From Psychrobacillus psychrotolerans (lineage in GTDB: Bacteria > Bacillota > Bacilli > Bacillales_A > Planococcaceae): DNA of 64,000 bases. This document shows, piece after piece, positions 18,560 through 27,420 of the stretch. The DNA lies in assembly GCF_900115805.1 (NCBI RefSeq), contig NZ_FOXU01000001.1, positions 496,001-560,000 on the forward strand, in the 5' to 3' direction. Numbering within the stretch: the first letter of the stretch is position 1; each line of letters begins with the position of its first letter. The translations under genes and the position numbers were made by a program. The notes under the pieces are model-generated. The model was not told the origin of the DNA and did no database searches. It saw only the letters and a program-made list of their open reading frames with translations.

Positions 18560-19234
18560 TTAAGACATCCTTTCTTTTGCTAGTTGCATAATTTTATTTG
18601 ATACTTCATCAACTGTTAATAATGTTGTATCTATATAAATAGCATCTTCTGCCTGGATCAATGGCGATGCTTGTCTTTCACTATCTAGCTTGTCTCGTAA
18701 AGCAATCTCTTGTTTAAGTTCTTCTAAGTTTGTTTCAATTCCTCTATTTTGGTTTTCTAAATATCTTCTATTCGCTCTTTCTTCTACACTGGCGCTCATA
18801 AATATCTTCAGCTCAGCATCTTTTAATACATGGGTACCTATATCTCTACCATCCATCACGATGCTACCGTTTTTACCCATTTGCATTTGTCTCTTAACCA
18901 TTTCTTCCCGTAACGTTGCATGTGCAGCAACAGCCGATACAGAAGATGTTACTTCTTTAGAACGAATTTCGTCCGTAACAGCCACTTGGTCAAGAAATAC
19001 TAATTGACCCTCTGGAGAAGGCTTTAACTCAATTATAGTTTCTTTTAATAAAGCAGTTAATTTATCTTCATCTAGCAAATCTATGTTTTGTTGTAATGCT
19101 TTATACGTGATTGCCCTGTACATTGCACCTGTGTCTACATATGTATAACCTAATAACTCTGCGGTTTTTTTTGCTATCGTACTCTTACCTGCTGCTGCTG
19201 GGCCATCTATGGCTATTTGTATTTGTTTTTTCAC
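18560..19234 (-). CDS. cmk: Cytidylate kinase
   Basis: The enzyme phosphorylates CMP and dCMP to the diphosphates. The P-loop GPAAAGKST is at residues 10-18, followed by VDTGAMYRAITY and the MDGRDIGTHV motif near residue 102. I start it at the GTG at 19234, where GGAGG stands eight bases upstream and the homologous N-terminus KKQIQIAIDGPAAAG begins; this gives 224 residues, the same as B. subtilis. A longer frame reaching 19282 is not supported. Next to plsC. Confidence 0.95.
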   Translation of the reverse strand: MKKQIQIAIDGPAAAGKSTIAKKTAELLGYTYVDTGAMYRAITYKALQQNIDLLDEDKLTALLKETIIELKPSPEGQLVFLDQVAVTDEIRSKEVTSSVSAVAAHATLREEMVKRQMQMGKNGSIVMDGRDIGTHVLKDAELKIFMSASVEERANRRYLENQNRGIETNLEELKQEIALRDKLDSERQASPLIQAEDAIYIDTTLLTVDEVSNKIMQLAKERMS

Positions 19235-19335
19235 TTTATTTGCCTCCACTCTATTCCTATACATTTTATCATAGAACAGCATTAATGAGGAAAAAGCAAG
19301 CTTCTAAAATATAACTTGTTTTTTCCTTCAAATTT

Positions 19336-19376
19336 GAAGAGGTTACCCAAAAGTTTAACTTCTGGGTAACCTCTAT
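19336..19376 (-). terminator. Terminator after the PilZ gene
   Basis: AGAGGTTACCCA and TGGGTAACCTCT form a perfect 12-base-pair stem with an additional AAGTT/AACTT pairing inside. The minus-strand tail (TCAAATTTG) is poor, the plus-strand tail slightly better. Confidence 0.65.
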
Positions 19377-19382
19377 TTTGAT

Positions 19383-20036
19383 TTAACTCATTGTTTTCTT
19401 TCGGATCAATAGTTGACGTTCAAAACAGAATCTTACAATTTGTTGTTTGTCTAAGTCATCTGTATCCGTAAAATGTAAAGAAGCGATGGTTAAAGAACCT
19501 TTATCCCATATTCTAATCACTTGTGCTAGTGTGGAGACGTATTTAATATCTCCATTATTAAACAACAATGGAATTAACAAAGAGACTTCATCACCTGCTT
19601 TAAAATTTACTGGCGTGTTTAAAATAATTGCTGTTCCTCCAGCGCTTACATCATCTGTGACAAATTGGTATCTTTCCTCTTCGAATTGAACGGATATATC
19701 AATAGAAGTATTAACACGGACGAAATCTCTTCGCTGAATTCGCAAAAATTCCGAATCCGGCGGTAATGCAAGCTTAATCATCGGTATTTGTTTAGACTTT
19801 TTACCTAGGACCTCTGTTTGAAATGCATAAACGGCTTTAGATTCTTCTACAAAGCTCGCTCTAAGCTGCATACCATCCATTAGGAAAACTGTTCTATTGG
19901 AAAGTGTATCCATGGGATAGTCGATATATATAAATTGATCATCTAAATCCACAACTTTACATTGATATTTTTCCGTTTTATCCGTAAAGGTTGGCTCTAA
20001 TATTAATTGTGTACCAAGTTTGATTTTCATAGGCAA
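19383..20036 (-). CDS. motI: PilZ-domain c-di-GMP receptor, flagellar brake (YpfA/MotI)
   Basis: A 217-residue cytoplasmic protein with an N-terminal YcgR-like beta domain and a C-terminal PilZ domain. The c-di-GMP binding motifs are RRDFVR (about residues 117-122) and the DVSAGGTAI loop (about 148-156). In B. subtilis the homologous YpfA (MotI, DgrA) binds MotA when loaded with c-di-GMP and stops the flagellum. Its place between ypeB and cmk agrees with that gene. With cheR it is the only motility-related gene in the window. Confidence 0.88.
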   Translation of the reverse strand: MPMKIKLGTQLILEPTFTDKTEKYQCKVVDLDDQFIYIDYPMDTLSNRTVFLMDGMQLRASFVEESKAVYAFQTEVLGKKSKQIPMIKLALPPDSEFLRIQRRDFVRVNTSIDISVQFEEERYQFVTDDVSAGGTAIILNTPVNFKAGDEVSLLIPLLFNNGDIKYVSTLAQVIRIWDKGSLTIASLHFTDTDDLDKQQIVRFCFERQLLIRKKTMS

Positions 20037-20106
20037 TCCTCTTTTAGTGTCATAATATATTTTCTATTATGACACTGAAATGGATATAATTCTATAGAAA
20101 AAAGCT

Positions 20107-21390
20107 CTACGGAAGTTTTTCTGCATGTAAAATTTCGTGGTTTTCAGTATCAATATAAATTTTATATGTGCCAATAGACTCGTTTACAGCTATCAATTGA
20201 TAGGCCAAACGTTGTTGTAGCTGTTTATTTTCCACATATGCTAATCGCTCTTCTTCTACCGAAAAGTTACTTGAAAAAAGCTCTGCTTTATCGATTGGTA
20301 CTATTTTTTGTTTATCAATTTTTTCTTTTTGAATGTATTCCATCGCATTTAAGCCAAGCAATTCTCCATTATCCTTCGCAATCTTTAATTGGATTCCATC
20401 TGCATAAATTAAAGCATCGTTATCCTGCGCTTTTCTTGCAAATGATAAATGCCAAGCAATTGAATTTTCACGATATTCAACCATTTCCGTATCAGTAAAT
20501 CCGAAATTTTTCATATACTCAGCGGACTTGTCTTTCATCTGCTGCACAGTTATAGTCGTCTTTTCAAAAGGTCTTTCCATTAAAAAGGATAGTAAATGTC
20601 CGCCTTTTTTAGTCAAATCTGCGTATCCTATACGAATACCTTCATGAAATTGGATATGGTAAAAAGGATAAGGGGCATCCTGTGAGCTTTCCGTTATGTG
20701 AATCTTTGCATCCTTAAATTCTGGAAACAATTTAAAGAACTTTTCTTTTGCTTCCGCTGATGTAATATCGGCGTCTTTAATATGCTGTAAATCTTTTTTC
20801 TTTTGTTGATCTGCCTCACTTGCAGTCATTGGGAAATCGCTTTCTGTATAAGCTTTCACTGAGTTACCTAGCGACTTCCAACTCTTTTCGCCATTTTGAT
20901 CTAATTTGTTCTGAACAAATGCTTTAACAATATAATCCTTACTCCCACCGTCTTTGTTTGTAAATGCCCACTGATTTGAAAGTTCCTGCAAGTTTTCTCT
21001 AGCACCAGCCATATTTTTTTGCCATTCTTCAATAGGAACCTTGCCATCTTTGACCTGTGCAGCACCATTTCCTAATCTGTTTAGATAATTCATCCATATA
21101 GCAGATGTTTCGTTATTTATCGGCAATGCACTTATCGAAGTTCTTATATCCGAGGAAATCCTCCACACATCATCTAAAGGCTGCTCTAATGCTTCCTTAT
21201 CGGTAAACAGCATTGTCTGATCTACGGATTCTGTTAGCTTCGTCAATTTCTCTGAAGCTGAGGTCAATTGATTTGAATATTGTACTGCTAATGCATTCTC
21301 AAGCCTATTATTTTGAGACTGAACAGAGAAATGATACACAAGGAAGACTACAGCAACAGAAGACACGATAACCCATATAGTTTTTTTCAT
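20107..21390 (-). CDS. ypeB: Germination protein YpeB
   Basis: YpeB is a spore inner-membrane protein that stabilises SleB; each needs the other in the dormant spore. It has an N-terminal membrane anchor (about residues 5-22), a long helical region, and C-terminal PepSY-type repeats (for example FHEGIRIGYADLTKKGGHLLSFL and DGIQLKIAKDNGELLG). The length of 427 residues is a little short of the B. subtilis protein. The ATG has TAAGGAGATAAA upstream and lies nine bases after sleB. SigG control in the forespore is expected but no promoter was confirmed. Confidence 0.94.
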   Translation of the reverse strand: MKKTIWVIVSSVAVVFLVYHFSVQSQNNRLENALAVQYSNQLTSASEKLTKLTESVDQTMLFTDKEALEQPLDDVWRISSDIRTSISALPINNETSAIWMNYLNRLGNGAAQVKDGKVPIEEWQKNMAGARENLQELSNQWAFTNKDGGSKDYIVKAFVQNKLDQNGEKSWKSLGNSVKAYTESDFPMTASEADQQKKKDLQHIKDADITSAEAKEKFFKLFPEFKDAKIHITESSQDAPYPFYHIQFHEGIRIGYADLTKKGGHLLSFLMERPFEKTTITVQQMKDKSAEYMKNFGFTDTEMVEYRENSIAWHLSFARKAQDNDALIYADGIQLKIAKDNGELLGLNAMEYIQKEKIDKQKIVPIDKAELFSSNFSVEEERLAYVENKQLQQRLAYQLIAVNESIGTYKIYIDTENHEILHAEKLP

Positions 21391-21399
21391 TTTATCTCC

Positions 21400-22188
21400 T
21401 TATGAACAGAATATATGCTGTCCAATTGTTTTAATTTGTGGTCGGCTCCAAATCCACTTACTAGTTGCTGTTTTCGGATTAAAGTAATAAATAGCATTTT
21501 CAGTAGGATCCCAACCGTTGAGTGCATCTAATACTGCTTCCTTAGCCCGTTCATTTGGCTCAAGCCAAATCTGTCCATCCGCTACTGCAGTGAAGGCTAA
21601 AGGTTGAAAGATTACTTCCGAAACTGTATTTGGAAATTCAGGATGTTCAACACGATTTAGAATTACCGCAGCAACTGCCACTTGTCCTTCATAAGGCTCT
21701 CCACGCGACTCTCCATATACAGCATTTGCAATCAATTTCAAATCTTTTTCCGAATATTGTGGTGGCAATTGCATATTTGTACTTTCTTCTTTTTTGTTTT
21801 TTACTTGTTTATCTAAATCAATCCCACCGTAATACGTAAAACTATTTCCTTTATTTATTTGATCGTGTACAAATTTTTTATCGTAATCCGAAACACCTAC
21901 AAGTTTTTTCTTAGTGTCTTGTCCTAATAGTCCATCTATCGGCAGACCGTATTTTTCCTGGAAATTCCTTAATGCCCAGTAGGTACTATAACCAAACTTG
22001 CCATCTATGTCACTCTTATAAAATCCGATATACTGTAATCTTGCCTGGAGTTCAATAACGTCGTCTCCATAGGCACCTCGTTCTAATGTCTGAGCAGAAA
22101 AAGCCTGGGTAGTTGGTTGCTCACTGATAAACGAATAACTGAATGTACAAAATAGTAAACTGATCAGGATGTACTTTAGTTGTTTCAA
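21400..22188 (-). CDS. sleB: Spore cortex-lytic enzyme SleB
   Basis: SleB is a lytic transglycosylase that degrades cortex peptidoglycan at muramic lactam during germination. It has a signal peptide (about residues 1-29), an N-terminal peptidoglycan-binding domain (ERGAYGDDVIELQARLQYIG), a spacer, and the hydrolase_2 domain with NAVYGESRGEPYEGQVAVAA (catalytic glutamate) and EPLAFTAVADGQIW near the end. The TTG at 22188 has AAAGGAGAG nine bases upstream and gives 262 residues; an ATG nine codons earlier lacks such a site. sleB and ypeB form one operon. Confidence 0.94.
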   Translation of the reverse strand: MKQLKYILISLLFCTFSYSFISEQPTTQAFSAQTLERGAYGDDVIELQARLQYIGFYKSDIDGKFGYSTYWALRNFQEKYGLPIDGLLGQDTKKKLVGVSDYDKKFVHDQINKGNSFTYYGGIDLDKQVKNKKEESTNMQLPPQYSEKDLKLIANAVYGESRGEPYEGQVAVAAVILNRVEHPEFPNTVSEVIFQPLAFTAVADGQIWLEPNERAKEAVLDALNGWDPTENAIYYFNPKTATSKWIWSRPQIKTIGQHIFCS

Positions 22189-22238
22189 ACGACATCTCTC
22201 CTTTTTTCTTAGCATGGAGTAAGATGCGCCAAATTATA

Positions 22239-22270
22239 CAAAAAAAGTCTAGCATTTGCTAGACTTTTTC
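22239..22270 (-). terminator. Terminator overlapping the prsW stop
   Basis: AAAAAGTCTAGCA and TGCTAGACTTTTTTT form a near-perfect stem on the minus strand; the prsW TAG stop lies inside the upstream arm. Confidence 0.88.
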
Positions 22271-22951
22271 TTCTACATAATATTCATGATTTGCATATCT
22301 TTTTCTACGAGATAGAACATGAGCTTTTTTAACTTTGGATAAACTAAACAACCACAAAAACAACATGAATGGTACCATCAATAAAAGCTCTAGTCCTGTA
22401 ATACTTAATATACTATTATAAATAGTATGTAAGAATAGCGGTGCTATTAATGCAAACAATATTTCATAACGAGATTTAGTTAAAGTAGTAAATTTCGCTC
22501 TACCGATATAATATCCCATTAAAACACCAAATAGCGCATGACTGGAAACAGGTAGAATTGCACGTAAGATAGCTTCATCCATACCAAAGTTCAATAAATA
22601 TAGTATATTTTCCACAGTCGCAAAACCTAGTGCTACGCTAGCACCATATAATATGCCATCATAGGGATCATCGAATTCCACATGTTTGTAGATAGCGACA
22701 ATTAGAACTAGCCATTTAAAAAACTCTTCTAGTGCACTCGTTACAATAGCTTGATGGATAAATAGAGAAGAAAAGATCTGTTCCTCTTGAAGAACATGTT
22801 GAATAAATAAAATTGGAAACGTTAATATGGCGCCATATATAAATGTATGTAACAATAATCTGGAGGGTTCTGCAGAAATTTCTTTTCGCAAGTAAAAATA
22901 GCTTAACAGTGCTAAAGCAGGGGCTATTGCAACGGAAAGTAGTATAAACAT
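22259..22951 (-). CDS. prsW: Intramembrane metalloprotease PrsW
   Basis: PrsW performs site-1 cleavage of the anti-sigma factor RsiW in B. subtilis, releasing SigW under envelope stress. The 230-residue protein has about seven predicted membrane helices. The catalytic motifs are EEFFKWLVL (EExxK type, near residue 72) and HALFGVLMGYYIG (near residue 140). Its position next to sleB-ypeB agrees with B. subtilis ypdC. No sigW/rsiW is in this window, so the substrate here is unproven; the local anti-sigma factor RsiX is a different family. Confidence 0.9.
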   Translation of the reverse strand: MFILLSVAIAPALALLSYFYLRKEISAEPSRLLLHTFIYGAILTFPILFIQHVLQEEQIFSSLFIHQAIVTSALEEFFKWLVLIVAIYKHVEFDDPYDGILYGASVALGFATVENILYLLNFGMDEAILRAILPVSSHALFGVLMGYYIGRAKFTTLTKSRYEILFALIAPLFLHTIYNSILSITGLELLLMVPFMLFLWLFSLSKVKKAHVLSRRKRYANHEYYVEEKV

Positions 22952-23023
22952 AAACTTACTCCTTCCATTTCATTATTACTATTATACCTTAAATACGCAA
23001 ATTTTGGGAGGTACTTACTCACT

Positions 23024-23989
23024 ATGAAAACTATTTTATTAATTCACACAGGTGGTACGATATCCATGCAAGTACATGCAGAAACAGGAGCTGTTGTACC
23101 AGCAGATCAAAATCCACTTTTAATCGAGGCAGAAAAACTTAGATCATTAGCTAATATTGTGGAAATAGATGCTTTTAATCTCCCTTCTCCTCATATAACA
23201 CCTATCGAGATGATGGAGCTAAAACAGCTTATTGACCAATATATTTTATCGGACAATATTGATGGGGTTGTTATTACACATGGTACAGATACATTAGAAG
23301 AGACTGCCTACTTTTTGGATCTCACAGTAGATACGGACATTCCCATTGTACTTACAGGTGCCATGCGTTCATCCAATGAGATAGGAGCTGACGGGCTATA
23401 TAACTTGTTATCAGCGATACAAGTGGCTTCTTCGGATGATGCAAAAATGAAAGGTGTACTAGTGGTATTAAACGATGAAATACATACTGCAGAAAATGTG
23501 ACGAAGACTCACGCTAGCAATGTTAGTACTTTTCAGAGTCCGCAATATGGTCCAATAGGATTTATATCTAAATCAATAGTACATTTTCACCATTCTCCCA
23601 ATCATCGTCTTGTTTTTCCAATTGAGCATATCGATAAAAAAGTTGCATTGTTTAAAGTGTATGCAGGAATGGAGCCAGACTTGCTACAAGCATCGATTGA
23701 TCTTGGATATGATGGAATAGTATTGGAAGGTTTAGGGCAAGGAAATGTACCCCCTCGCCTTGTCTCTGTGATAGAAGAAACATTAAATAAAGGGATTCCG
23801 ATTGTATTAGTTTCCAGATGCTTTAATGGGATTGCGCAAGATGTGTATGGTTATAAAGGTGGCGGAAAAGGTCTTAAAGATGCAGGTGTGATTTTTGCGC
23901 AAGGATTAAATGGACAAAAAGCTCGCCTTGCTTTACTAATTGCACTGAACCATCCTGATCCGCTAAAAGCGATTGAGTATATTTTTTGA
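23024..23989 (+). CDS. ansA: L-asparaginase, type I
   Basis: The enzyme hydrolyses asparagine to aspartate and ammonia. Two catalytic threonine regions are visible: HTGGTISM (residues 8-15) and THGTDTLEETAY (about residues 86-97). No signal peptide is present, so it is probably the cytosolic form; 321 residues is typical. The ATG at 23024 has GGGAGG about 12 bases upstream, a longer spacing than usual. It is the first plus-strand gene of the window, divergent from prsW, and ends in a strong terminator. No ansB or ansR is adjacent. Confidence 0.93.
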   Translation: MKTILLIHTGGTISMQVHAETGAVVPADQNPLLIEAEKLRSLANIVEIDAFNLPSPHITPIEMMELKQLIDQYILSDNIDGVVITHGTDTLEETAYFLDLTVDTDIPIVLTGAMRSSNEIGADGLYNLLSAIQVASSDDAKMKGVLVVLNDEIHTAENVTKTHASNVSTFQSPQYGPIGFISKSIVHFHHSPNHRLVFPIEHIDKKVALFKVYAGMEPDLLQASIDLGYDGIVLEGLGQGNVPPRLVSVIEETLNKGIPIVLVSRCFNGIAQDVYGYKGGGKGLKDAGVIFAQGLNGQKARLALLIALNHPDPLKAIEYIF

Positions 23990-24013
23990 GTTGTGTTTTA
24001 GGAAGATAAAAAA

Positions 24014-24057
24014 AGAGTAGCTGACGTAACTGAGTTTACGTCATGCTACCTTTTTTA
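24014..24057 (+). terminator. Terminator after ansA
   Basis: GTAGC-TGACGTAA pairs with TTTACGTCA-TGCTAC and is followed by TTTTTTATG on the plus strand. Confidence 0.88.
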
Positions 24058-24174
24058 TGTTGGTTAATAGTGTTTATAGGGATTTGGAGAGAGACGTCTT
24101 TTACTTACGTTCAATTGCTGAATACTCGCTCTTAATGTACTGATACTTGCGGATGGATGATTTTGATTTTTGGG

Positions 24175-25158
24175 TTAGTCAGTTTGCTTATTATTTTTTC
24201 TTTTAATTTCGTTTGCAATCTGATCCCCATGGAATCGTCCATTTTCAATGAAAATTTCATTTGCGTTATTCCCTGCAGCAATAACACCTGCTATGAAAAT
24301 TCCTTCTACATTTGTTTCCATTGTTTCTGCATCAAAGGATGGTCTACCTGTAACTTCGTCAATATCCACACCCATTTCCCTTATAAATGCATGATCAGGA
24401 TGATACCCAGTCATTGCAAATACAAAGTCATTCGGTATTTGAAACTCGCCTGTTTGACTACTCTTTAGCGTTACCTCAGATGCCCCTATTTCTATTACTT
24501 CTGTATTAAAGTGCATTTGTACTTCCTTATTTCTTACAAGACCATCAAACTCTGGAAGTACCCAAGGTTTTATACTTGGTGAATACTCATTTCCTCTATA
24601 TGCTACTGTAACATTGGCTCCTGCTTTGTTCAGTTCTAAGGCTGCATCTATCGCAGAATTTTTCCCACCTATTACTAATATATCTAATCCAAAGTAGGGA
24701 TGCCCCTCTTTGAAATAATGACGAACTTTTGCTAATTCCTCGCCTGGTATGTTCATATAATTTGGATGATCATAATAGCCAGTTGCAATGACTACATACG
24801 TTGCCAAATAAGTTTCTTTAGATGTATATACTAAAAAATTATTTTCTTGTTTCTCTACTTTTAGAACTTGTTCGTATTTATGAACATCAATGTTTTTAAG
24901 TTTTGCTACTTCTCGGTAGTAAACCAAAGCTTGATTTCGTTTTGGTTTTCTCTCTTCTACTATGAATGGAACATCACCTATTGATAATTTTTCACTTGTG
25001 CTAAAAAAGGTCTGATGTGTAGGATAATTATAAATAGCCTCTACAACATTTCCCTTTTCAATTACGATGGTTTTTAGTCCAATATTTTGTGTAGAAATAG
25101 CAGCTGATAACCCACAAGGACCTCCCCCTACTATTAATACATCTACTTGTTGATACAC
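24175..25158 (-). CDS. ypdA: YpdA-family bacillithiol disulfide reductase
   Basis: A flavoprotein of the thioredoxin-reductase-like fold that reduces bacillithiol disulfide with NADPH in staphylococci and bacilli. The FAD motif GGGPCGLSAA is near residue 11 and the NAD(P)H motif IGGKNSAIDAALEL near residue 161. The family-specific cysteine in the GGGPCG motif is present, and NYPTHQTFFSTSEKLSIGD is very characteristic. I choose the GTG at 25158 (GAAAGGAAG upstream, about 327 residues); a GTG nine codons earlier directly after the upstream stop is an alternative. It sits directly downstream of the metallophosphoesterase gene. Confidence 0.92.
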   Translation of the reverse strand: MYQQVDVLIVGGGPCGLSAAISTQNIGLKTIVIEKGNVVEAIYNYPTHQTFFSTSEKLSIGDVPFIVEERKPKRNQALVYYREVAKLKNIDVHKYEQVLKVEKQENNFLVYTSKETYLATYVVIATGYYDHPNYMNIPGEELAKVRHYFKEGHPYFGLDILVIGGKNSAIDAALELNKAGANVTVAYRGNEYSPSIKPWVLPEFDGLVRNKEVQMHFNTEVIEIGASEVTLKSSQTGEFQIPNDFVFAMTGYHPDHAFIREMGVDIDEVTGRPSFDAETMETNVEGIFIAGVIAAGNNANEIFIENGRFHGDQIANEIKRKNNKQTD

Positions 25159-25185
25159 CCAAAAAACTTCCTTTCTTTTATTCAC

Positions 25186-25953
25186 TTAATGTCTTCCACT
25201 AATGGTAATGAGATGGCATTCAGATTTCGCTCCAAGTCGAAGTGGAACTGCCGTTGTGCCATAACCATTGCTAATGAGTTCAGCACTATTTTCTTTTTCT
25301 CTATAGCTTCCTTTTTCATAAATTCCAAATGGTCCAAAGCGTATTTGGCCGCCATGCAGATGACCAGCTAACAGAAGATGTGGCTTACTTATTTTTTTAG
25401 CATTATTGAAATAGGCTGGAGCATGGGTGACAAAAACGATGACATCGGATTCTTTAACATCCTTGAAAGCCTCATACATTTTTACATTCCCTTCGAAACC
25501 ATCGTTAATCCCAACAATGCGTAAGGAAAATTTATCTTTTTCAAACTCAACAGACCGATTTTCCAATATATAAACAGCATGTGCTTCTAAGATATCACTT
25601 AAGTTCTGCGCACCAACTTCTCTGTCATTATTCCCAAATACGTAACAAGTATTTCCAAGCTTAGCAAGCTGCTTAATATTTTCATTTGTTCTTTCTAAAG
25701 GAACGCCTCTTTCCGTCAAATCTCCACCTATTACAACTATATCTACTTTACCGATGAGGCTTTGAATTAGCTTATCACTTATTTTTCTTCTGTGAATATC
25801 TGATATGAAAAAGACACGAAATTGAATATCTTTTGTCCACTCATTGATATACAAAGAATGGGTATGAACGTTAGTTTGAAAAGCTAAAAATAACATATAT
25901 AAGAAAAGCAAAATTACGATAGACAACAAAACACTAATAATCCATACAACCAA
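25186..25953 (-). CDS. ypbG: Membrane-anchored metallophosphoesterase (YpbG-like)
   Basis: A calcineurin-like phosphoesterase with one N-terminal membrane helix. The metal-binding motifs appear in order: DIHRR, GGDLTERG, GNNDREV, THAP and GHLHGGQIRFG. Such proteins cleave phosphodiesters; the substrate is unknown. The start is uncertain: a TTG at 25953 has GGGGG seven bases upstream and gives 255 residues, close to YpbG, whereas an ATG at 25974 lies right behind a hairpin and has no ribosome site. Size and membership of the ypb cluster suggest YpbG. Confidence 0.82.
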   Translation of the reverse strand: MVVWIISVLLSIVILLFLYMLFLAFQTNVHTHSLYINEWTKDIQFRVFFISDIHRRKISDKLIQSLIGKVDIVVIGGDLTERGVPLERTNENIKQLAKLGNTCYVFGNNDREVGAQNLSDILEAHAVYILENRSVEFEKDKFSLRIVGINDGFEGNVKMYEAFKDVKESDVIVFVTHAPAYFNNAKKISKPHLLLAGHLHGGQIRFGPFGIYEKGSYREKENSAELISNGYGTTAVPLRLGAKSECHLITISGRH

Positions 25954-25976
25954 TTCTATACCCCCAAACAACATGG

Positions 25977-26002
25977 AAAAGGACAGGGAAATTCCCCTGC
26001 CC
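25977..26002 (-). terminator. Terminator after the CBS-ACT gene
   Basis: GGGCAGGG pairs with CCCTGTCC (one G-U pair) over GAATTT, then TTTTCC on the minus strand. It lies between the CBS-domain gene and the metallophosphoesterase. Confidence 0.65.
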
Positions 26003-26024
26003 TGCACTTGTGCAATTGATCATT

Positions 26025-26657
26025 CTACTCTTCTTTATCAATGTGTAGTACACGGAAACCTGACTTTTCTAAATCAGCTAAAATTCGATCCATTTTTGAA
26101 TCATTTTCAATCTTTAAAACAATGCGTCTAAATAATTTATCGGTCTCATCAAAAGTTACGATTGAAATAACAGAGGCATGGTATTTATGAAGGACATCTG
26201 TCATTTTTTGAATCCGTCCTTCTGATTCCACCGAGGTGAATGTAATACGCGTTCCTTTACTATTCATACCAAATGCACTTTTAAACTGTTCTACTGCATC
26301 ATAGCGTGTAACTAATCCAAGGAACTTCCCTTCCTCAACAACAGCAAGGACTGGGAAATCATGAAGCTTAATCATTGCGTTTTCGAAAACATCCTCGTAA
26401 CCAACAAAAACATCTTCGTTTGTCATAATATCCGTAACTTTCGTTTGCTCCATGAAAGCTTCTTTATCCAATTTACTATAAAAATGAGCTTTATATAAAA
26501 GATATTTGTTGAACATACCAACATATTTCCCATTATCTAAAATAGGTAAAGCATCCATTTCTTTTTCTTCAAGTAGACGAAGAGCCGATGAGACTATTGT
26601 ACCTACTTGAACTGTTACACATTTTTCTTTTGGGATCATAACACTTTTTACAAACAT
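26025..26657 (-). CDS. CBS-domain pair plus ACT-like domain protein (AcuB-like)
   Basis: A 210-residue cytoplasmic protein with two CBS motifs (about residues 1-60 and 75-130; note ALPILDNGKYVGMF and FPVLAVVEEGKFLGLVTRYD) and a C-terminal ACT-like region (about 138-205). This layout is that of AcuB, thought to sense adenine nucleotides and act with AcuA/AcuC on acetyl-CoA synthetase. No acuA or acuC is nearby, so I do not assign the name. B. subtilis has no such gene at this place as far as I recall. Confidence 0.75.
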   Translation of the reverse strand: MFVKSVMIPKEKCVTVQVGTIVSSALRLLEEKEMDALPILDNGKYVGMFNKYLLYKAHFYSKLDKEAFMEQTKVTDIMTNEDVFVGYEDVFENAMIKLHDFPVLAVVEEGKFLGLVTRYDAVEQFKSAFGMNSKGTRITFTSVESEGRIQKMTDVLHKYHASVISIVTFDETDKLFRRIVLKIENDSKMDRILADLEKSGFRVLHIDKEE

Positions 26658-26731
26658 TTTAGCACCTCTTCCAACTTAGGATATACTTTATATATTCAAC
26701 ATTTAAAAGAAATATCCTTCTTTCTCTATGT

Positions 26732-27349
26732 TTAAGGTAGTACTAACTTTTGACCAACTGAAATTTCATTTGAAGACAGGCCATTAGCAGACTTTATCTT
26801 TTCGACAGCATTTCCATCCTTATAATAATTGACCGCTATCCGATATAGTGTTTCATTTTCCTTTACGATATGCGTTCTAGAACTAGCAACTTCGGTAGGT
26901 TCCGTTTTCTCCACCGCCGCTGGTTCTTTCTTAGGCTCTTCCACAACTACCTTTTTTGGCTCCTCTTTGACTACTTCTGCAGGCTTTTCTGCTTGCTGCT
27001 CCGTTGTTTCAGGAGTAACAGGTTCTGTTGGAGTCACTTCTTCTTTTGTTTCGTCTTTTTTTGTTCCGTTATTAATTGATTGTGTTTCAACATGTATCGC
27101 ATCATTTTTCACTACTTCCGCCTTGTTTGGATCGGCTTGATAGAAAAATTGTACATAGATAAATATACTAACTGGTATTAATATGAAAACACAAAATACG
27201 GTAGGAATTAATAGGTTTTTAGATTTCTTCTTGGGTTTCTTATTTAAACTTCTACTTCTTCGCATGTTATTAGAATCGTCATCTTGTCCTATGGATTGTC
27301 GATGTTCGTCGATTTTTTTTTGGTAATCATCTTGGTTCATTTTACTCAA
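26732..27349 (-). CDS. ypbE: LysM-domain membrane protein (YpbE-like)
   Basis: A 205-residue single-pass membrane protein. A charged cytoplasmic N-terminus (about 1-45) with a basic KKPKKKSK patch precedes one membrane helix (about 46-68). A low-complexity linker rich in Pro, Glu, Lys, Thr and Val spans about 80-155, and a C-terminal LysM domain (HIVKENETLYRIAVNYYKDG) binds peptidoglycan. Position next to recS and overall build match YpbE of B. subtilis. The function is unknown; it probably bridges membrane and cell wall. Confidence 0.8.
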   Translation of the reverse strand: MSKMNQDDYQKKIDEHRQSIGQDDDSNNMRRSRSLNKKPKKKSKNLLIPTVFCVFILIPVSIFIYVQFFYQADPNKAEVVKNDAIHVETQSINNGTKKDETKEEVTPTEPVTPETTEQQAEKPAEVVKEEPKKVVVEEPKKEPAAVEKTEPTEVASSRTHIVKENETLYRIAVNYYKDGNAVEKIKSANGLSSNEISVGQKLVLP

Positions 27350-27420
27350 ACTCCATTTCTGCCATCATTTCTACTTCTATTATGACGAATATTGTAGAAA
27401 AAGTAAACTTATCAAATGTA

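Noticed and set aside
26829-27140. Ser/Phe-rich plus-strand frames inside the LysM protein gene
   Set aside because: They are opposite-strand shadows of the low-complexity Glu/Lys/Pro/Val linker.
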